Shown piece by piece: positions 36,174 through 46,393 of a DNA stretch of 64,000 bases. Source of the DNA: Anatilimnocola floriformis (lineage in GTDB: Bacteria; Planctomycetota; Planctomycetia; Pirellulales; Pirellulaceae); contig NZ_JAMLFW010000001.1 of assembly GCF_024256385.1 (NCBI RefSeq), forward strand, positions 5,952,001-6,016,000, written 5' to 3'. Both the position numbers and the translations under genes were made by a program. Each line of letters starts with the position of its first letter. Position 1 is the first letter of the stretch. The notes beneath the pieces were generated by a model. It did no database searches. It was not told the origin of the DNA and was given only the letters and a program-made list of their open reading frames with translations.

Positions 36174-36770
36174 GCTTGCGTCTTGTAAACTTCGCCCGGC
36201 AACTTCTTCGGCCTCGCCTCGACGTTGTTTCCTGGGCGATGGCCGCATGAGAGCGGTGTCTTGCGAGCTAGCTAGGTGCCGCAGTGCCCGCATCGCTTTC
36301 ATTACGTCCTTCGGCTGAAACAGATACGCCTCCGTTTCCGTTCGCAGCCAGGGCCGCAGCACTTCCTGTGCTCGTGGTCCGAGGTAGACGTGGCGGCTGT
36401 GGCCGTGGAATTCGGTCTTGTGATGCGAAGGTGTGTAAACCCACACTCTTCCAGTCGTATCGAGATCGCAGGTCCGCATGATGGTGACTTCGCCTGGTCG
36501 CATCCCAGTCAGCCGCTGTAACTCGATCATTGCCCAGATCTGAGGCGGCACGTGCGGCTTAATCGCATCCACGAAAGCCTCTGGCACGGGCCGAACCGGT
36601 TTTGATTCGCGAGCATCCGTTCTCCCGCGAACCAAACCTCTGACCGACTGCAAGCCGTGAAATACCGCGGGTGGAAGCAGCTCAGTCTCCGTCGCCCAGC
36701 GAAAGATACACTTGATTCGCCAACCCTTGCGGGCCCCCCTGGACTCGCCACGGGGAGACATCTGCAGCAC
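36062..36770 (-). pseudogene. Tyrosine recombinase pseudogene, frameshifted and truncated
   Basis: The minus strand encodes a planctomycetal integrase in two frames. The first gives IELQRLTGMRPGEVTIMRTC (catalytic Arg) and EAYLFQPKDVMKAMRALRH. After a frameshift near 36240 the second gives YKTQAYGRAIITGCDKAKVP and PHQLRHNSATWLRKEFGLD (the HxxR box). The sequence stops there, so the VLGHS region and the nucleophile Tyr are lost exactly where it meets the truncated FAD gene. The N-terminal core-binding domain is also mostly gone. Certainly inactive. Confidence 0.8.
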
Positions 36771-37337
36771 GCCGGCAGCGAAACATCCGACAGCAAGCGT
36801 ATAAGCGAGACGCCCGAGTTACTCACTGTTCAACACCCGAAACTAGCGCTCGCAAACGTTTGTGGCTATCCAGCACGAAAAGCGTCCGCTCAGCTCAGCC
36901 GCCCGTTCTCGCAGGGTAGGAAATCAATTTGGGCGGCTTCGACCGTGCCCAAATTTCTCGCGATACGGGTTGGAGGCAAGCAACCTACACTATTCTGTGA
37001 GTGTCATTCGAGTCTATGGCCCTGTCGCCGCAGACTGGAAGGCGCTGCCTCAACACGGGTAGTACCGTGTGGTGTGCATGGCGGATCCAAGTCGGCGTGT
37101 CGGACCGAAGCGTCGCCAGTGTACTGATTCCTCTTGGCCCAGCACGATCGCTAGGTGACTCCTCCTGAGGATCAACAATCGAATGCTGGCAGAGCAACTA
37201 AGTAGGAAAGATGACGTGCGGCCGGCAAGATGCGATTACGAATTCTCAGCGTTTGTTCGGCTGATGCTCAAATCGACCTTTTGAACAGTCGATACAAATG
37301 ATAAGGGTTAGGCGGAAGATGTGCCTGTAGTCTCGGA
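36771..37337 (+). other. Intergenic stretch before the metal-type cluster
   Basis: About 570 bases without a supported gene. It contains an inverted half copy of the dispersed repeat (37096-37112). The last 100 bases, including TTTTGAACAGTCGATACAAATGATAAGG near 37280, are a plausible promoter region for the co-directional cluster starting at 37338, but no regulator-binding palindrome was recognised. Confidence 0.45.
37096..37112 (-). repeat. Dispersed hairpin repeat, copy 5 (half)
   Basis: GCGTGTCGGACCGAAGC, the best preserved form of the second repeat half. Its end GGACCGAAGC is the complement of the GCTTCGGTC start of the first half seen in other copies. Confidence 0.45.
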
Positions 37338-37826
37338 ATGGAGTCGAAACGCGTGAATAGTTTGGCTGGAGTTTGGCTGCGAGGCTTCGTCTGGATGGTG
37401 GCTATCATGCTGCCAGTCCAGCCGCTGGCTGCTAGCCATTGCTCCTGCTGTCATTCCGCGGATGCTGCGAAGTCTCATGGAACCTCCAAAGAGACTTGTG
37501 AATCCGGACGTGGCTGTCGGAAATCTCGTTGCTCTTGTTCGTCAACGCACAAAAACGAACACGGCAAACGGATGAAAGTCCCGTTCGCCCCTTGCGATTG
37601 TCCTGAGAGCTGCCCTTGTCACTTGCAGCATGTACCGAAGCCAGCTGCGAAGGCGCAGGACGTTCAAATCGAGCATTGCGATGCCCAGAGTCTATTCGTA
37701 ACTCCTGTGCAGCTGCCGGCCGGCGGGCATGATTTACCGCGGACTGTTTGCTATGCCCAACATGGTATAACCCCGAGCGCAACTGCGCTCGAACTCTGCG
37801 CGCAACTTTGCCGCTACACGATTTAG
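37338..37826 (+). CDS. Exported Cys-rich protein, 162 aa
   Basis: The protein has a signal peptide (VWLRGFVWMVAIMLPVQPLA) followed by an unusually Cys/His-rich mature part: HCSCCHSADAAKSHG, then GCRKSRCSCSS and CDCPESCPCHLQH. About 15 cysteines and several histidines lie within 100 residues. It is therefore a candidate extracytoplasmic metal binder. It opens the co-directional envelope cluster that ends with a heavy-metal P-type ATPase. No family recognised; metal binding is an inference from composition and context. Confidence 0.7.
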   Translation: MESKRVNSLAGVWLRGFVWMVAIMLPVQPLAASHCSCCHSADAAKSHGTSKETCESGRGCRKSRCSCSSTHKNEHGKRMKVPFAPCDCPESCPCHLQHVPKPAAKAQDVQIEHCDAQSLFVTPVQLPAGGHDLPRTVCYAQHGITPSATALELCAQLCRYTI

Positions 37827-37973
37827 TCGCAGTTTTCTGCGCCATTTCGTTTCTTATTTGCGTTTGTCCGGCAACTTGTCGGAATACGTTTTCATCTACC
37901 GGCTTCGGCTCACTTGCGGCCGGCGCTTCTCAGTCGCTAATTACGATCTATAGCCCCGGAAAGGGTATCGAAT

Positions 37974-38471
37974 ATGTTGCGTCATTTCTCAGTGCCTGTC
38001 GCGTTGTTGTTCACCATCGTTGCTTTTGCCGGCTGCTCGAAGTCTTCATCATCGCCGTCAGCGGCCGACCCGCGCTATCTTCTTCCGACCGAACCGAGCG
38101 CGTCGGTCGGAGTCGTCGACTTCAAGGACACAGCGAAGACGGGGCAAACCGTTTCGGTAATTGGCCGCGTTGGCGGCGGCGTCAAGCCGTGGATCGAAGG
38201 GCGGGCCGCGTTTTTGCTCGTCGATACTGGTGCGCCCTTGCCGTGTGCGGATTCCAAGTGCGGACCAGAATGCCAGCACTGCGCCCAAGAGTTGGCGTCG
38301 GCCACGATGGTGGTCAAGTTTCTTGATGAGCAAGGGAAGACAATCGCCGTTGATTCCCGCCAACTGCTGGGCATCAAAGAAGAGGAAACCGTCATCGTTC
38401 AAGGCATCGCCAAGCGGGATGACGAAGGAAACGTGGCACTGATGGCCAGCGGAATCTTCATCAAGCGGTAG
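37974..38471 (+). CDS. Lipoprotein A of the metal-type cluster
   Basis: A 165-aa lipoprotein: signal MLRHFSVPVALLFTIVAFAG with lipobox FAGC at about residues 18-21. The mature domain is beta-rich (SVIGRVGGGVKPWIEGRAAF, TVIVQGIAKRDDEGNVALMA) and resembles an OB-fold. A Cys-containing loop (PCADSKCGPECQHCAQE) projects from it. It is a paralogue of the lipoprotein at 40299, sharing the PWIEG.AAFL.VD core, the Cys loop and the RDE.GN..(L/V)(M/L)A.GIF(I/V)(K/R) ending. Likely a periplasmic membrane-tethered accessory or metal-binding factor; role inferred. Confidence 0.75.
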   Translation: MLRHFSVPVALLFTIVAFAGCSKSSSSPSAADPRYLLPTEPSASVGVVDFKDTAKTGQTVSVIGRVGGGVKPWIEGRAAFLLVDTGAPLPCADSKCGPECQHCAQELASATMVVKFLDEQGKTIAVDSRQLLGIKEEETVIVQGIAKRDDEGNVALMASGIFIKR

Positions 38472-38558
38472 GCAACAATGACGTGCGAGCCGTTCAGCGA
38501 GATTGCACGAGTTTAGAACAAGAGCTAGTATTGCTGGAGAAGGATACCCGAGGTCGAC

Positions 38559-38945
38559 ATGCTGCGTGTGCTACTTCTTATCGCGATGATTTGCCAAGTC
38601 TTAGGCTGCCCGTACGCCTGTACGGCCAGCGTGACGACGACTTCGGCAGGTGTGCGATCAGAAGTTGGTTGCCGTTGTTGCCAGCGCGAACAAACCGTCC
38701 CAGACAACTTGCCAAGCGACGAGCAGCAAGACACTGGCACCGAGTGTTTTTGCAAAAGCCAGTTTAACACGATCCAGGCGGTTGAAGTCGAGCAGGATAT
38801 TCACTCTCTCGCAATTTGGACGATGGTCGAGTCGCCTCCGCAATTGTGCGCCAATGGCGATGCGGCCCTTGATACCAGGCAATGGCGACCGGGCTTTGGC
38901 TCGGGAATGGGCCTGCGCTTGGCTGTCCAATCTCTCTTGTTGTAA
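38559..38945 (+). CDS. Exported Cys-rich small protein, 128 aa
   Basis: Short signal-like start (LRVLLLIAMICQVLGCPYAC) followed by a CRCC motif and CFCKSQF further on. LGC could also serve as a lipobox. The second half (LAIWTMVESPPQLCANGDAA) has no obvious fold. It lies between lipoprotein A and the first permease on the same strand. The Cys-rich character matches the 37338 protein; function unknown. Confidence 0.5.
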   Translation: MLRVLLLIAMICQVLGCPYACTASVTTTSAGVRSEVGCRCCQREQTVPDNLPSDEQQDTGTECFCKSQFNTIQAVEVEQDIHSLAIWTMVESPPQLCANGDAALDTRQWRPGFGSGMGLRLAVQSLLL

Positions 38946-39098
38946 GCGTCACTCTGCGCTGCTGGTCTGTTCACCGTCGCCTTCCTGAGCGGCTTGCGAT
39001 TCCTCTATCGACCAGCTGGTGAACGCATTCCTCCCCGAGGTTTAGTCGTTCGCTCGATCCATCCATATTCAGTTCACCCTTTCGATCGGACACTGCGC

Positions 39099-40268
39099 AT
39101 GTTTCGACTTCGCTTGCTGCCGTGGGAGTATGGAGTTCGCAATCTGTTGCGACGTCCCGCTCGCAGTGCGCTGACACTCGGTGCGTTGGCGACCGTCGTA
39201 CTATTGGTGTTTGTGGTTGTCGCGTTCATTCGGGGGCTCGAAACCTCGCTCGCTGTCACGGGTCAGCCAAACGTGGTGCTGGTTTATTCGATCAATGCTG
39301 CAGAGGACATTGAGAACTCCGCGATACCGGCACGCTCGGCGTCACTGCTATCTGCAAGTTTGGAAGGTGTTGAGAAGCAGTTCGGCGTATCCCGTATCTC
39401 GCCGGAGTTGTACGTCGGCACTCGCATTTCGCTGGCCGAGAACGATCCGCCCATGTTCGGAATTGTCCGAGGCGTATCGCACGCAGCGCCGCTCGTTCGC
39501 CGCCAAGTGCAGGTGACTGAAGGTCATTGGCCTGGTCCGGGCGAAGTGATTGTCGGCAAGCTCGTGGCAGCCAAGCTGAGTTGCCAAGCGTCCGATTTAG
39601 AGGTCGGCAAGACTATTCGATTCGACGGTCACGAGTGGAAGATCGCGGGGCATTTTGCTGCCAATGGTGCTGCATTCGAGTCGGAAATTTGGGTTCCGCT
39701 GACCGATTTTCAAAACGCGCTCAAACGGCAGGATTTGAGCTTGGTGGCTATCGGGATGGCCGATGGTTCCTCGCCCAGCGATGTAGAATTGTTCTGCAAA
39801 GAACGCTACGACTTGGAATTGCAGGCGATCGGCGAAGTCAAATATTACGCCTCGCTGCAGAAACACTATCAGCCAGTGCGGATGCTTGGCTGGCTGGTCG
39901 TGCTGCTCGTCGCCGGCGCTGGCGTCTTCGCCGGACTCAACACCATGTATGGCTCCGTCATGGGCCGCGTGCGCGAGCTCGCCACGCTGCAAGCGGTCGG
40001 TTATCGGCGGCGCGCAATCGTCGTCAGCTTGATACAAGAAGCCGTGTTACTTTCGACATCGGCTTCATTGGTAGCCGCGGTCATCGCCATCTTCGTGATC
40101 AACGGCACGGCCGTCCGGTTCACGATGGGGGCTTTTGCGCTGCGGGTGGATAGTGTGGCAATTTTAGTTGGATGTGGCACGGGATTGCTGCTCGGTGTAT
40201 TCGGCGCAATCCCGCCGGCCTGGAAGGCCATGCAACATTCGGTCGTGGATGGACTCAAAGCGGTTTAG
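39099..40268 (+). CDS. FtsX-type ABC permease 1
   Basis: A 389-aa MacB/FtsX-family permease with four membrane helices: one N-terminal ([20 protein letters not shown]), a large periplasmic domain of about 220 residues, then three C-terminal helices ([42 protein letters not shown]; a last one ending [15 protein letters not shown]). The cytoplasmic loop [20 protein letters not shown] is the typical coupling segment that contacts the ATPase. The ATG at 39099 is chosen because the frame before it is not family-like. It probably works with the ATPase at 42469 and the permease at 43195. Confidence 0.9.
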   Translation: MFRLRLLPWEYGVRNLLRRPARSALTLGALATVVLLVFVVVAFIRGLETSLAVTGQPNVVLVYSINAAEDIENSAIPARSASLLSASLEGVEKQFGVSRISPELYVGTRISLAENDPPMFGIVRGVSHAAPLVRRQVQVTEGHWPGPGEVIVGKLVAAKLSCQASDLEVGKTIRFDGHEWKIAGHFAANGAAFESEIWVPLTDFQNALKRQDLSLVAIGMADGSSPSDVELFCKERYDLELQAIGEVKYYASLQKHYQPVRMLGWLVVLLVAGAGVFAGLNTMYGSVMGRVRELATLQAVGYRRRAIVVSLIQEAVLLSTSASLVAAVIAIFVINGTAVRFTMGAFALRVDSVAILVGCGTGLLLGVFGAIPPAWKAMQHSVVDGLKAV

Positions 40269-40298
40269 TTTCACCAGGTTTATTTTCGGAGTTCAATC

Positions 40299-40808
40299 AT
40301 GCGTTTGTTAGTGGCAATGGGTGTATTAGGTTTCTGTGCTCTGTCGATCGGCTGCGGACCAGCGGCAACGCCGCCAACAGCGGGACCGTCAACGGAAGAA
40401 AAGGCGTACATCCTTTCGGCCGAGCCCGCCGGTGTGAAGGGTGTCAAGCAATTGAAGGTTGATTCCAAAGACGGCGAAGAAGTTGTGGCAGAGGGAAGGA
40501 TCGGCGGCGACACGAATCCGTGGATCGAAGGCCAGGCTGCATTTCTCTTCGTCGACAAGTCGCTGAGTCCTTGCGACGCCAAAGAAGGTTGTCCCACTCC
40601 TTGGGATTACTGCTGCGACACGGATCAACTCCCGGCCTGTAAGGCGCTGGTCAAGTTTGTTGATGCGAGCGGCAAGCCCGTGGCGACGGATGCCCGTAAG
40701 TTGCTAGGGGTGAAGGAAATGCAGACGATTGTCGTCCGCGGAACGGCCAAACGGGATGAAGCCGGCAACCTAACTGTTTTGGCGAATGGCATCTTTGTTC
40801 GCAACTGA
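40299..40808 (+). CDS. Lipoprotein B of the metal-type cluster
   Basis: A 169-aa lipoprotein with lipobox SIGC at about residues 16-19. Its domain matches lipoprotein A at 37974: EGRIGGDTNPWIEGQAAFLF, a Cys-rich loop (SPCDAKEGCPTPWDYCCDTD), then KALVKFVDASGKPVATDARK and the closing RDEAGNLTVLANGIFVRN. The two copies flank the first permease gene, which suggests duplication in place and possibly distinct partners. It sits 30 bases before the fusion-protein gene. Role inferred only. Confidence 0.75.
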   Translation: MRLLVAMGVLGFCALSIGCGPAATPPTAGPSTEEKAYILSAEPAGVKGVKQLKVDSKDGEEVVAEGRIGGDTNPWIEGQAAFLFVDKSLSPCDAKEGCPTPWDYCCDTDQLPACKALVKFVDASGKPVATDARKLLGVKEMQTIVVRGTAKRDEAGNLTVLANGIFVRN

Positions 40809-40838
40809 GCTATTCAAAACTGAGCAAGGGATTCGTTG

Positions 40839-42458
40839 ATGGCCACTCCAGTGGATCTGAGTCAGCTCGCCGTGGATCGGTCAGGATCTGCGGCCATCAC
40901 GACGGCAAAGCGTCGCAACCTGGCCACGCGCTATGGTTTGCCGCTAGGCATTTTAGTGGCCTTCGCGGCGGTTATTGGCTGGTCGCTGCAAGACAGCCTG
41001 TTACCTGCGAAGTCCGTGACCATCACCCCCGTTGTGCTGACACGTGCCGAGGTGCAACAGTCGGGTACTCCCGTGTTTCAAGCGGCGGGGTGGATCGAAC
41101 CTCGTCCCACAGCAACGGTTGTTTCTGCCCAAGTCGAAGGAGTGGTCGAAAGCCTGCTCGTGGTCGAGGGGCAGGAAGTCCAACTTGGTCAACCGTTGGC
41201 GAAACTTGTCGAAGCAGACGCTCGAATCGCGGTAGCTGAAGCCAAAGCGGCGTTGCGTTTGCGTGACGCGGAACTGGAACTGGCCAAGGCAACGTGTGAT
41301 GCGGCGCACAAGAGCCTAGCCAACCCAGTTCAATTGCAAGCGGCAGTCGCCGAAGCCGAAGCGTCACTCGCCAAGGTAGCGACAGATTCGCAAAGCATTC
41401 CCCTGCTGTTGAAGGGCGCGAATGCTCGGCTTCAACTTGCCGGGCAAGAATTAGAAGGGAAACTAAAAGTTGGCGATGCGATTCCTCAGCGTTCTGTTCA
41501 ACGTGCCCAAAGTGAGTTCGACAACGCGACAGCGACGGTGCACGAATTGGAACAGCGAAGCAAGAGCTTAGAATCGGAAGCGAAGTCCTGGCAGGACCGG
41601 GTGACAGCCCTCCGATCGCAACTCACATTGAAGTCGGACGAAAACCGTCGCGTGAAAGAGGCCGAGGCCGGCTGCAACATTGCCGATGCCCGCGTGGAGC
41701 AAGCCAAATTAGCAGTCGAAACGGCGGAGCTGCGGCTGACTCGCATGACAATCACATCGCCAATTTCTGGTCGCGTCCTCGCGTTGCACGCTCAACCGGG
41801 GCGTCGCCTGATGGGTCTCTCTCCAGCATCGGAACGGGATTCCAGTGCCGTGGTTAGTTTGTACGACCCCAAGAATTTGCAGGTGCGGGCTGATGTGCGT
41901 CTGGAAGACGTACCCAATGCTCAGCTTGGCCAACCGGTGCAGATTTCAACTGCAGCCCTGGCCACACCACTGATTGGTGAAGTCGTGGCCGTTACTTCGC
42001 AGGCGGACATCCAAAAGAACACGCTTCAGGTGAAAGTGCTGATTCACGATCCGCCGGCAGTGATCAAGCCAGAAATGCTCGTGCAGGTGACTTTCCTCGC
42101 ACCCGAGCGACCAGGCACCAAAGACATAGCTGACCAAGATCCGCTTCGGAAGTTGATCCCCAAGGAGCTTGTGAAGACGACGCCGGACAGAACTACGGTT
42201 TGGGTTGCCGATTTGCAAACCTCACGCGCTCGCCAACAAGCCATTCAATTGGGCAAGGCAAGCACTGATCGACTCGTGGAAGTTGTTCAAGGCTTGACCG
42301 CCACCGACAAGCTCATCGTGTCGGGCCGCGATGAACTCTCACCTGGGAAGCGGATTCGCGTCATTGGGGAAGATCAAAATCTCAACGGTGCCTCCAACTC
42401 GCCCGCCGCCAACACGCCAGCGCCTCAAGTGGCCGCTGAATCGAAGAATCAAAAGTAA
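40839..42458 (+). CDS. Membrane-fusion protein (HlyD/RND adaptor)
   Basis: A 539-aa periplasmic adaptor linking an inner-membrane pump to a TolC-type channel. One N-terminal membrane anchor ([16 protein letters not shown], about residues 33-48) precedes a split lipoyl domain: [20 protein letters not shown] and, after a long helical hairpin of about 180 residues, [20 protein letters not shown]. Beta-barrel and membrane-proximal parts follow ([39 protein letters not shown]). The ATG at 40839 is preferred over a TTG just upstream. The next gene is the ABC ATPase, so this is a DevB/MacA-like adaptor of a tripartite ABC exporter. Confidence 0.9.
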   Translation: MATPVDLSQLAVDRSGSAAITTAKRRNLATRYGLPLGILVAFAAVIGWSLQDSLLPAKSVTITPVVLTRAEVQQSGTPVFQAAGWIEPRPTATVVSAQVEGVVESLLVVEGQEVQLGQPLAKLVEADARIAVAEAKAALRLRDAELELAKATCDAAHKSLANPVQLQAAVAEAEASLAKVATDSQSIPLLLKGANARLQLAGQELEGKLKVGDAIPQRSVQRAQSEFDNATATVHELEQRSKSLESEAKSWQDRVTALRSQLTLKSDENRRVKEAEAGCNIADARVEQAKLAVETAELRLTRMTITSPISGRVLALHAQPGRRLMGLSPASERDSSAVVSLYDPKNLQVRADVRLEDVPNAQLGQPVQISTAALATPLIGEVVAVTSQADIQKNTLQVKVLIHDPPAVIKPEMLVQVTFLAPERPGTKDIADQDPLRKLIPKELVKTTPDRTTVWVADLQTSRARQQAIQLGKASTDRLVEVVQGLTATDKLIVSGRDELSPGKRIRVIGEDQNLNGASNSPAANTPAPQVAAESKNQK

Positions 42459-42468
42459 AGGACAAACG

Positions 42469-43191
42469 ATGTCGCTCGTAGAAATCACTAAACTGACGAA
42501 GCAGTTTCGCAAGGGGGATGAAGTTATCACTCCTCTAAGCGAAGTGCATCTCAACGTCGAGCAAGGCGAGTTCGTCAGCCTCATGGGGGCGAGCGGGTCC
42601 GGTAAGTCAACGCTGCTCAACGCGATCGCAGGGATCGACCGTCCCACCTCAGGGCAGATCGTTATCAAGGGGACAGACATCACGAAGTTGTCTCGTGCTT
42701 CGCTCGCAGATTGGCGCGCAGCGAACATCGGCTACATCTTTCAGATGCACAATCTGATTGCGGTCCTGTCGGCCTACGAGAATATCGAGCTGCCTTTGCT
42801 CCTGTTGCCCATGTCAGCCGCGGAGCGGCACAAGCGTGTGATGATCGCCCTTGAAGCCGTCAACCTTGTCGATCGCAAAGACCATTACCCGCGGCAACTC
42901 TCCGGCGGACAAGAACAGCGAGTCGGCATAGCGCGGGCGATTGTCGCAAACCCGACGATCATCGTTGGTGATGAACCGACGGGCGATCTTGATGCGGAAA
43001 CGACTGACCAGATTCTCGATCTGATCCAACGGCTCAACACTGAGCTAGGTATGACCATGATCGTCGTCACACACGACCCACGAGTCGGGGCGTTGGCGCA
43101 GCGTCAGATCAAACTTGAAAAGGGAAAACTCATCGAGAAGGGGCATGAAGTGGCCCTCGTCGGCAACCGCCCTTTTGAACGGAGTGCGTAA
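42469..43191 (+). CDS. ABC transporter ATP-binding protein (LolD/MacB type)
   Basis: A 240-aa nucleotide-binding subunit. Walker A is GASGSGKST, the signature [14 protein letters not shown], Walker [13 protein letters not shown], and the switch His sits in VVTHDPRV. It belongs to the MacB/LolD/DevA class that energises FtsX-type permeases. The ATG follows AAAGGACAAACG (ribosome-binding site AAGGA), and the stop is four bases before the start of permease 2, so they are co-translated. In an open frame upstream the adaptor gene ends at 42458, giving tight operon spacing. Confidence 0.95.
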   Translation: MSLVEITKLTKQFRKGDEVITPLSEVHLNVEQGEFVSLMGASGSGKSTLLNAIAGIDRPTSGQIVIKGTDITKLSRASLADWRAANIGYIFQMHNLIAVLSAYENIELPLLLLPMSAAERHKRVMIALEAVNLVDRKDHYPRQLSGGQEQRVGIARAIVANPTIIVGDEPTGDLDAETTDQILDLIQRLNTELGMTMIVVTHDPRVGALAQRQIKLEKGKLIEKGHEVALVGNRPFERSA

Positions 43192-43194
43192 CGG

Positions 43195-44337
43195 ATGTTC
43201 AAATTCACCCCCTACGTATTCAAAAGCCTGTGGCGGCATCGCGGCCGTACCATGTTGACGGTTACCGGTTCCGCCGTGGCGCTGTTCGTCTTCTGTTTCG
43301 TCGGCGCTGTGCAGCAGGGATTGGAACGCCTGACCAGCAGCAAAGAAGCGGAACGCACACTGGTAGTTTTTCAAGAGAACCGTTTCTGTCCGGCCAGCAG
43401 CAAACTGCCTGAAGATTACACCCGCACCGTGCTGAAGATGCCCGGCGTGAAAGATGTGGTGCCGATCAAAGTGTTCACCAACAACTGCCGCGCCAGCCTC
43501 GACGTGGTGGTGTTTAATGGCCTGCCGCCCGAAAAGCTGCGCACCGCGCGCAAACTGGAACTGCAGTCGGGCAACTGGGCCGACTTCGATTCACGCACCG
43601 ATGCCGCCATCGTAGGCCAGTCGATTGCCGCCCGTCGAAAACTAAAAGCGGGAGAGAAGTTTACGATTGGGGACGTCACCGTTTCGATTGTCGGTACGTT
43701 TCAATCCACCGTGGCCGCCGAAGATAACTTCATCTACACCCATCTCGACTTCTTGCAGCGAGCGCGCGGCAAATCGGCCGTAGGCACTGTAACGCAGCTC
43801 GAAGTGCAACTCGCGGAAGGTGCGAAGGCGGATGAGATCAGCCGAGCCATCGACGCCGAGTTTCGCAGCGGACCGGTGGCAACAACAACGAGGTCGAAAG
43901 GTGTCTTCCAGCGCGACACGCTGGCGGACCTTGCTGAACTTATTGGTTTCGCACATTACCTAGGCTACGCCTGCGTCGGCCTGGTGCTGGCGCTGGTTGC
44001 AACAACGACCGTCATGGCCGTTCAAGATCGCATCAAAGAGCATGCCGTACTGCAGACGCTCGGTTTGCGGCCGGCCAGAATCTTTCGCCTCGTCCTGGCG
44101 GAAAGCGTTTTGCAGAGTATCGCCGGAGGTGTCCTCGGCATGGGCTGTGGCACCTTGCTGTTGTTTCTGGGCGGCTTCGCCATTGGCGCTGAGGGGGTAA
44201 CGATTGCGTTTCAGCCCTCGGCCGAAGTAGCCACACTCGGTCTACTGGTTTCAGTCATTGTGGGTTTGCTCGCGGGAATCATTCCTGGTTGGCAAGCCGC
44301 GGGTACGGAAATTGTCAAAGCACTGCGTCATGCGTGA
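43195..44337 (+). CDS. FtsX-type ABC permease 2
   Basis: A 380-aa permease with the same plan as the 39099 protein: an N-terminal helix ([20 protein letters not shown]), a periplasmic domain and three C-terminal helices ([60 protein letters not shown]). The coupling loop is [20 protein letters not shown]. It differs clearly from permease 1 in sequence, so a heterodimeric pump or two alternative permeases on one ATPase are possible. FtsX proteins here are expected to drive periplasmic conformational change rather than to carry substrate through the membrane. Confidence 0.92.
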   Translation: MFKFTPYVFKSLWRHRGRTMLTVTGSAVALFVFCFVGAVQQGLERLTSSKEAERTLVVFQENRFCPASSKLPEDYTRTVLKMPGVKDVVPIKVFTNNCRASLDVVVFNGLPPEKLRTARKLELQSGNWADFDSRTDAAIVGQSIAARRKLKAGEKFTIGDVTVSIVGTFQSTVAAEDNFIYTHLDFLQRARGKSAVGTVTQLEVQLAEGAKADEISRAIDAEFRSGPVATTTRSKGVFQRDTLADLAELIGFAHYLGYACVGLVLALVATTTVMAVQDRIKEHAVLQTLGLRPARIFRLVLAESVLQSIAGGVLGMGCGTLLLFLGGFAIGAEGVTIAFQPSAEVATLGLLVSVIVGLLAGIIPGWQAAGTEIVKALRHA

Positions 44338-44371
44338 TTGAGATCGCACTTCAGAAGCATGGAGGCTTCCG

Positions 44372-45841
44372 ATGAATACTAGAATTATTCGAGCAGCAAT
44401 GGCCGGGTTTCTACTCGGGACCGGCATGTTCGCTGATTCCGTTGGGGCGCAAATCCCGTCGCCGCAAACGAAGCCAGCGCCTCCGCTGCAGTTGCCGACA
44501 CTACCTGCAATGAACTCGTACGATATACGGCCGAAATCAGCCTCAGGCCAGTACGTTCAACCGGCGTCTGTCCGTCAACCAGTTTCCCCGCCGCCTGCGC
44601 CGCTACCGCCTCCAAAGGCCCTGGTTGACCCGTTGCCGCTGCCGCCTGGCAACCCTCAGCCGGTGCAGGAGGTGACGGTGGAGATGCTGGAATCCATCGC
44701 CCAGATGGAGAATCCCTCGATTGCCCGAGCCGCGTCGCTGGTCGAAGCCGCCAAAGGCAACTGGGTTCAAGTCGGTCTCGCTCCGAATCCGACGACCGGC
44801 TACGAAGGGCAACAACTTGGTAGTGGCGGCAGGGCCGAACAACAGGGGGTTTATGTGGAACAGGAATTGGTTCGTGGTGGCAAGCTACGGATCAATCGCG
44901 AGATCGCCGCCCAAGAAATCGGCCGTGCAAATCAGGAGCTCACAGCTCAACTGCAACGCGTCACCACGGACGTGCGAATCTTGTTCTATCAGGCGTTGAT
45001 TGCCCAACAGCAGGAGCGACTTACGAATCAATTGGCCGCAAATGCGGCCCAAAATCTGACTGCGTCGGAAAATCTTCTCAAGCAGAAGGAAGTTGGCAAA
45101 CTCGACGTATTGCAAGCGCGACTGGAAGTACGCAATGTGCAAATTCTGGTCGTGAATGCTCGGAACCGGCGAGCAGCCGCTTGGCAAAGTCTGACCACGG
45201 TAGTGGGGCGACCACATTGGCAGATGCAGAATTTGGTTGGAAATCTCGATGCCGTGCCGCAGCACACCTGGCAGCAAGCGTTGCATACGCTGCTGGGAAG
45301 TAGTCCCGAGATTGCGATCGCCATGACAAACATCGAGCGTGCCCGCTGGCAAGCCGAACGTGCTCGCATTGAGAAGACTCCGAATATCACCGTTCGCGGG
45401 ATGGTGAATGTGATTGATAACGGCATTAACGGCGACCCCGATGGCACCGTTGCCATCGGTCTGCCGTTGCCGCTGTGGAACCGCAACCAAGGAGCGCTCG
45501 TTCAGGCCCAGCATCAGGCTGCTGCCGCCGAACGTGCGCTTGAGCAACTGGAACTGAGTTTGCAGAATCGGCTGGCGCCGGTCTTTGAGCGTTACTCGAA
45601 CGCGCTCAACCAAGTGAAGGAGTATCGCGAGAACATCTTGCCTGCAGCGCAGGAATCACTCGATCTCAGTCGCCTGCTTTATCAAGCTGGCGAAGCGGGC
45701 TTTCTGAATTTGCTGACCGCGCAACGAACATATGCGCAGACAAATCTGGCTTACCTCGATGCCCTGCGAGATTTGCGTACCGCCGCGGCGGAAATTGAAG
45801 GGCTGTTACTTTCCAACAGCTTGCAAGCAGGAGGCCAATGA
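44372..45841 (+). CDS. TolC-type outer-membrane efflux protein
   Basis: A 489-aa outer-membrane channel of the OEP family. Signal peptide (RAAMAGFLLGTGMFADSVGA), then a Pro-rich linker to about residue 95 (PPLQLPTLPAMNS; PPPAPLPPPKALVDPLPLPP). Two OEP repeats follow, with helices such as SIAQMENPSIARAASLVEAA and LEQLELSLQNRLAPVFERYS and the second-repeat end LLYQAGEAGFLNLLTAQRTY. It completes the tripartite exporter with the adaptor and ABC parts. The sequence resembles the CzcC/CusC-like branch more than E. coli TolC, in line with metal efflux, but the substrate is not certain. Confidence 0.9.
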   Translation: MNTRIIRAAMAGFLLGTGMFADSVGAQIPSPQTKPAPPLQLPTLPAMNSYDIRPKSASGQYVQPASVRQPVSPPPAPLPPPKALVDPLPLPPGNPQPVQEVTVEMLESIAQMENPSIARAASLVEAAKGNWVQVGLAPNPTTGYEGQQLGSGGRAEQQGVYVEQELVRGGKLRINREIAAQEIGRANQELTAQLQRVTTDVRILFYQALIAQQQERLTNQLAANAAQNLTASENLLKQKEVGKLDVLQARLEVRNVQILVVNARNRRAAAWQSLTTVVGRPHWQMQNLVGNLDAVPQHTWQQALHTLLGSSPEIAIAMTNIERARWQAERARIEKTPNITVRGMVNVIDNGINGDPDGTVAIGLPLPLWNRNQGALVQAQHQAAAAERALEQLELSLQNRLAPVFERYSNALNQVKEYRENILPAAQESLDLSRLLYQAGEAGFLNLLTAQRTYAQTNLAYLDALRDLRTAAAEIEGLLLSNSLQAGGQ

Positions 45842-45961
45842 ACCAATTGAATCTTGGGAGCGTATCCCACGTTTGAAATACTCCGCGAGACTCGGAAGTC
45901 TGGCGGATCAGTTTCGCGGGCAAGCATCCGGAAACAACCTTACCTTATGGAGATTTGAACG

Positions 45962-46315
45962 ATGTCTACTTTCCAATCGCGTCGAGTTTGTCTGGCCAGT
46001 GTCGTGGCCCTAGTGGTTGTGGGCGCTGGGTTCGCGAATGCGCAGCAGCCTGTCCACGAACATAAGCATGACCATACTTCGGTGTTAATGGTGCGGGCGA
46101 TGCAAGACGCGCGTTACGTTAGTCAGGAACTCGCCAAGATCCCGGGCGTGGGTCGCGTTGTACCTGATTACAAAGCTCAAACCCTGACGATCATCCCGAA
46201 GAACAACGCGTTTCCCTCGCCCCGCATGATTTGGGACGCGGCGGAACGCGCTCAAATCCAACCAACTCGCCTCGCGACCGCCCACGGCAACTTCAACGCC
46301 CGCCCATTGCGCTGA
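45962..46315 (+). CDS. Exported HMA-like small protein 1
   Basis: A 117-aa secreted protein: signal peptide (LASVVALVVVGAGFANA) and a His-rich start of the mature protein (VHEHKHDH). The remainder has a ferredoxin-like HMA pattern: VLMVRAMQDARYVSQELAKI, GVGRVVPDYKAQTLTIIPK, MIWDAAERAQIQPTRL. The metal-binding CxxC of HMA domains is missing. It is paralogous to the protein at 46394. The His stretch could bind metal instead; it may be a periplasmic metal carrier or sensor (inference). Confidence 0.65.
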   Translation: MSTFQSRRVCLASVVALVVVGAGFANAQQPVHEHKHDHTSVLMVRAMQDARYVSQELAKIPGVGRVVPDYKAQTLTIIPKNNAFPSPRMIWDAAERAQIQPTRLATAHGNFNARPLR

Positions 46316-46393
46316 TTATGTCGAATAGACTCCGCGTGGCGGGATTGCTGCCGCCACGCATTCAGCAATTTCGAGAATTACAGGGTTCCCCCC

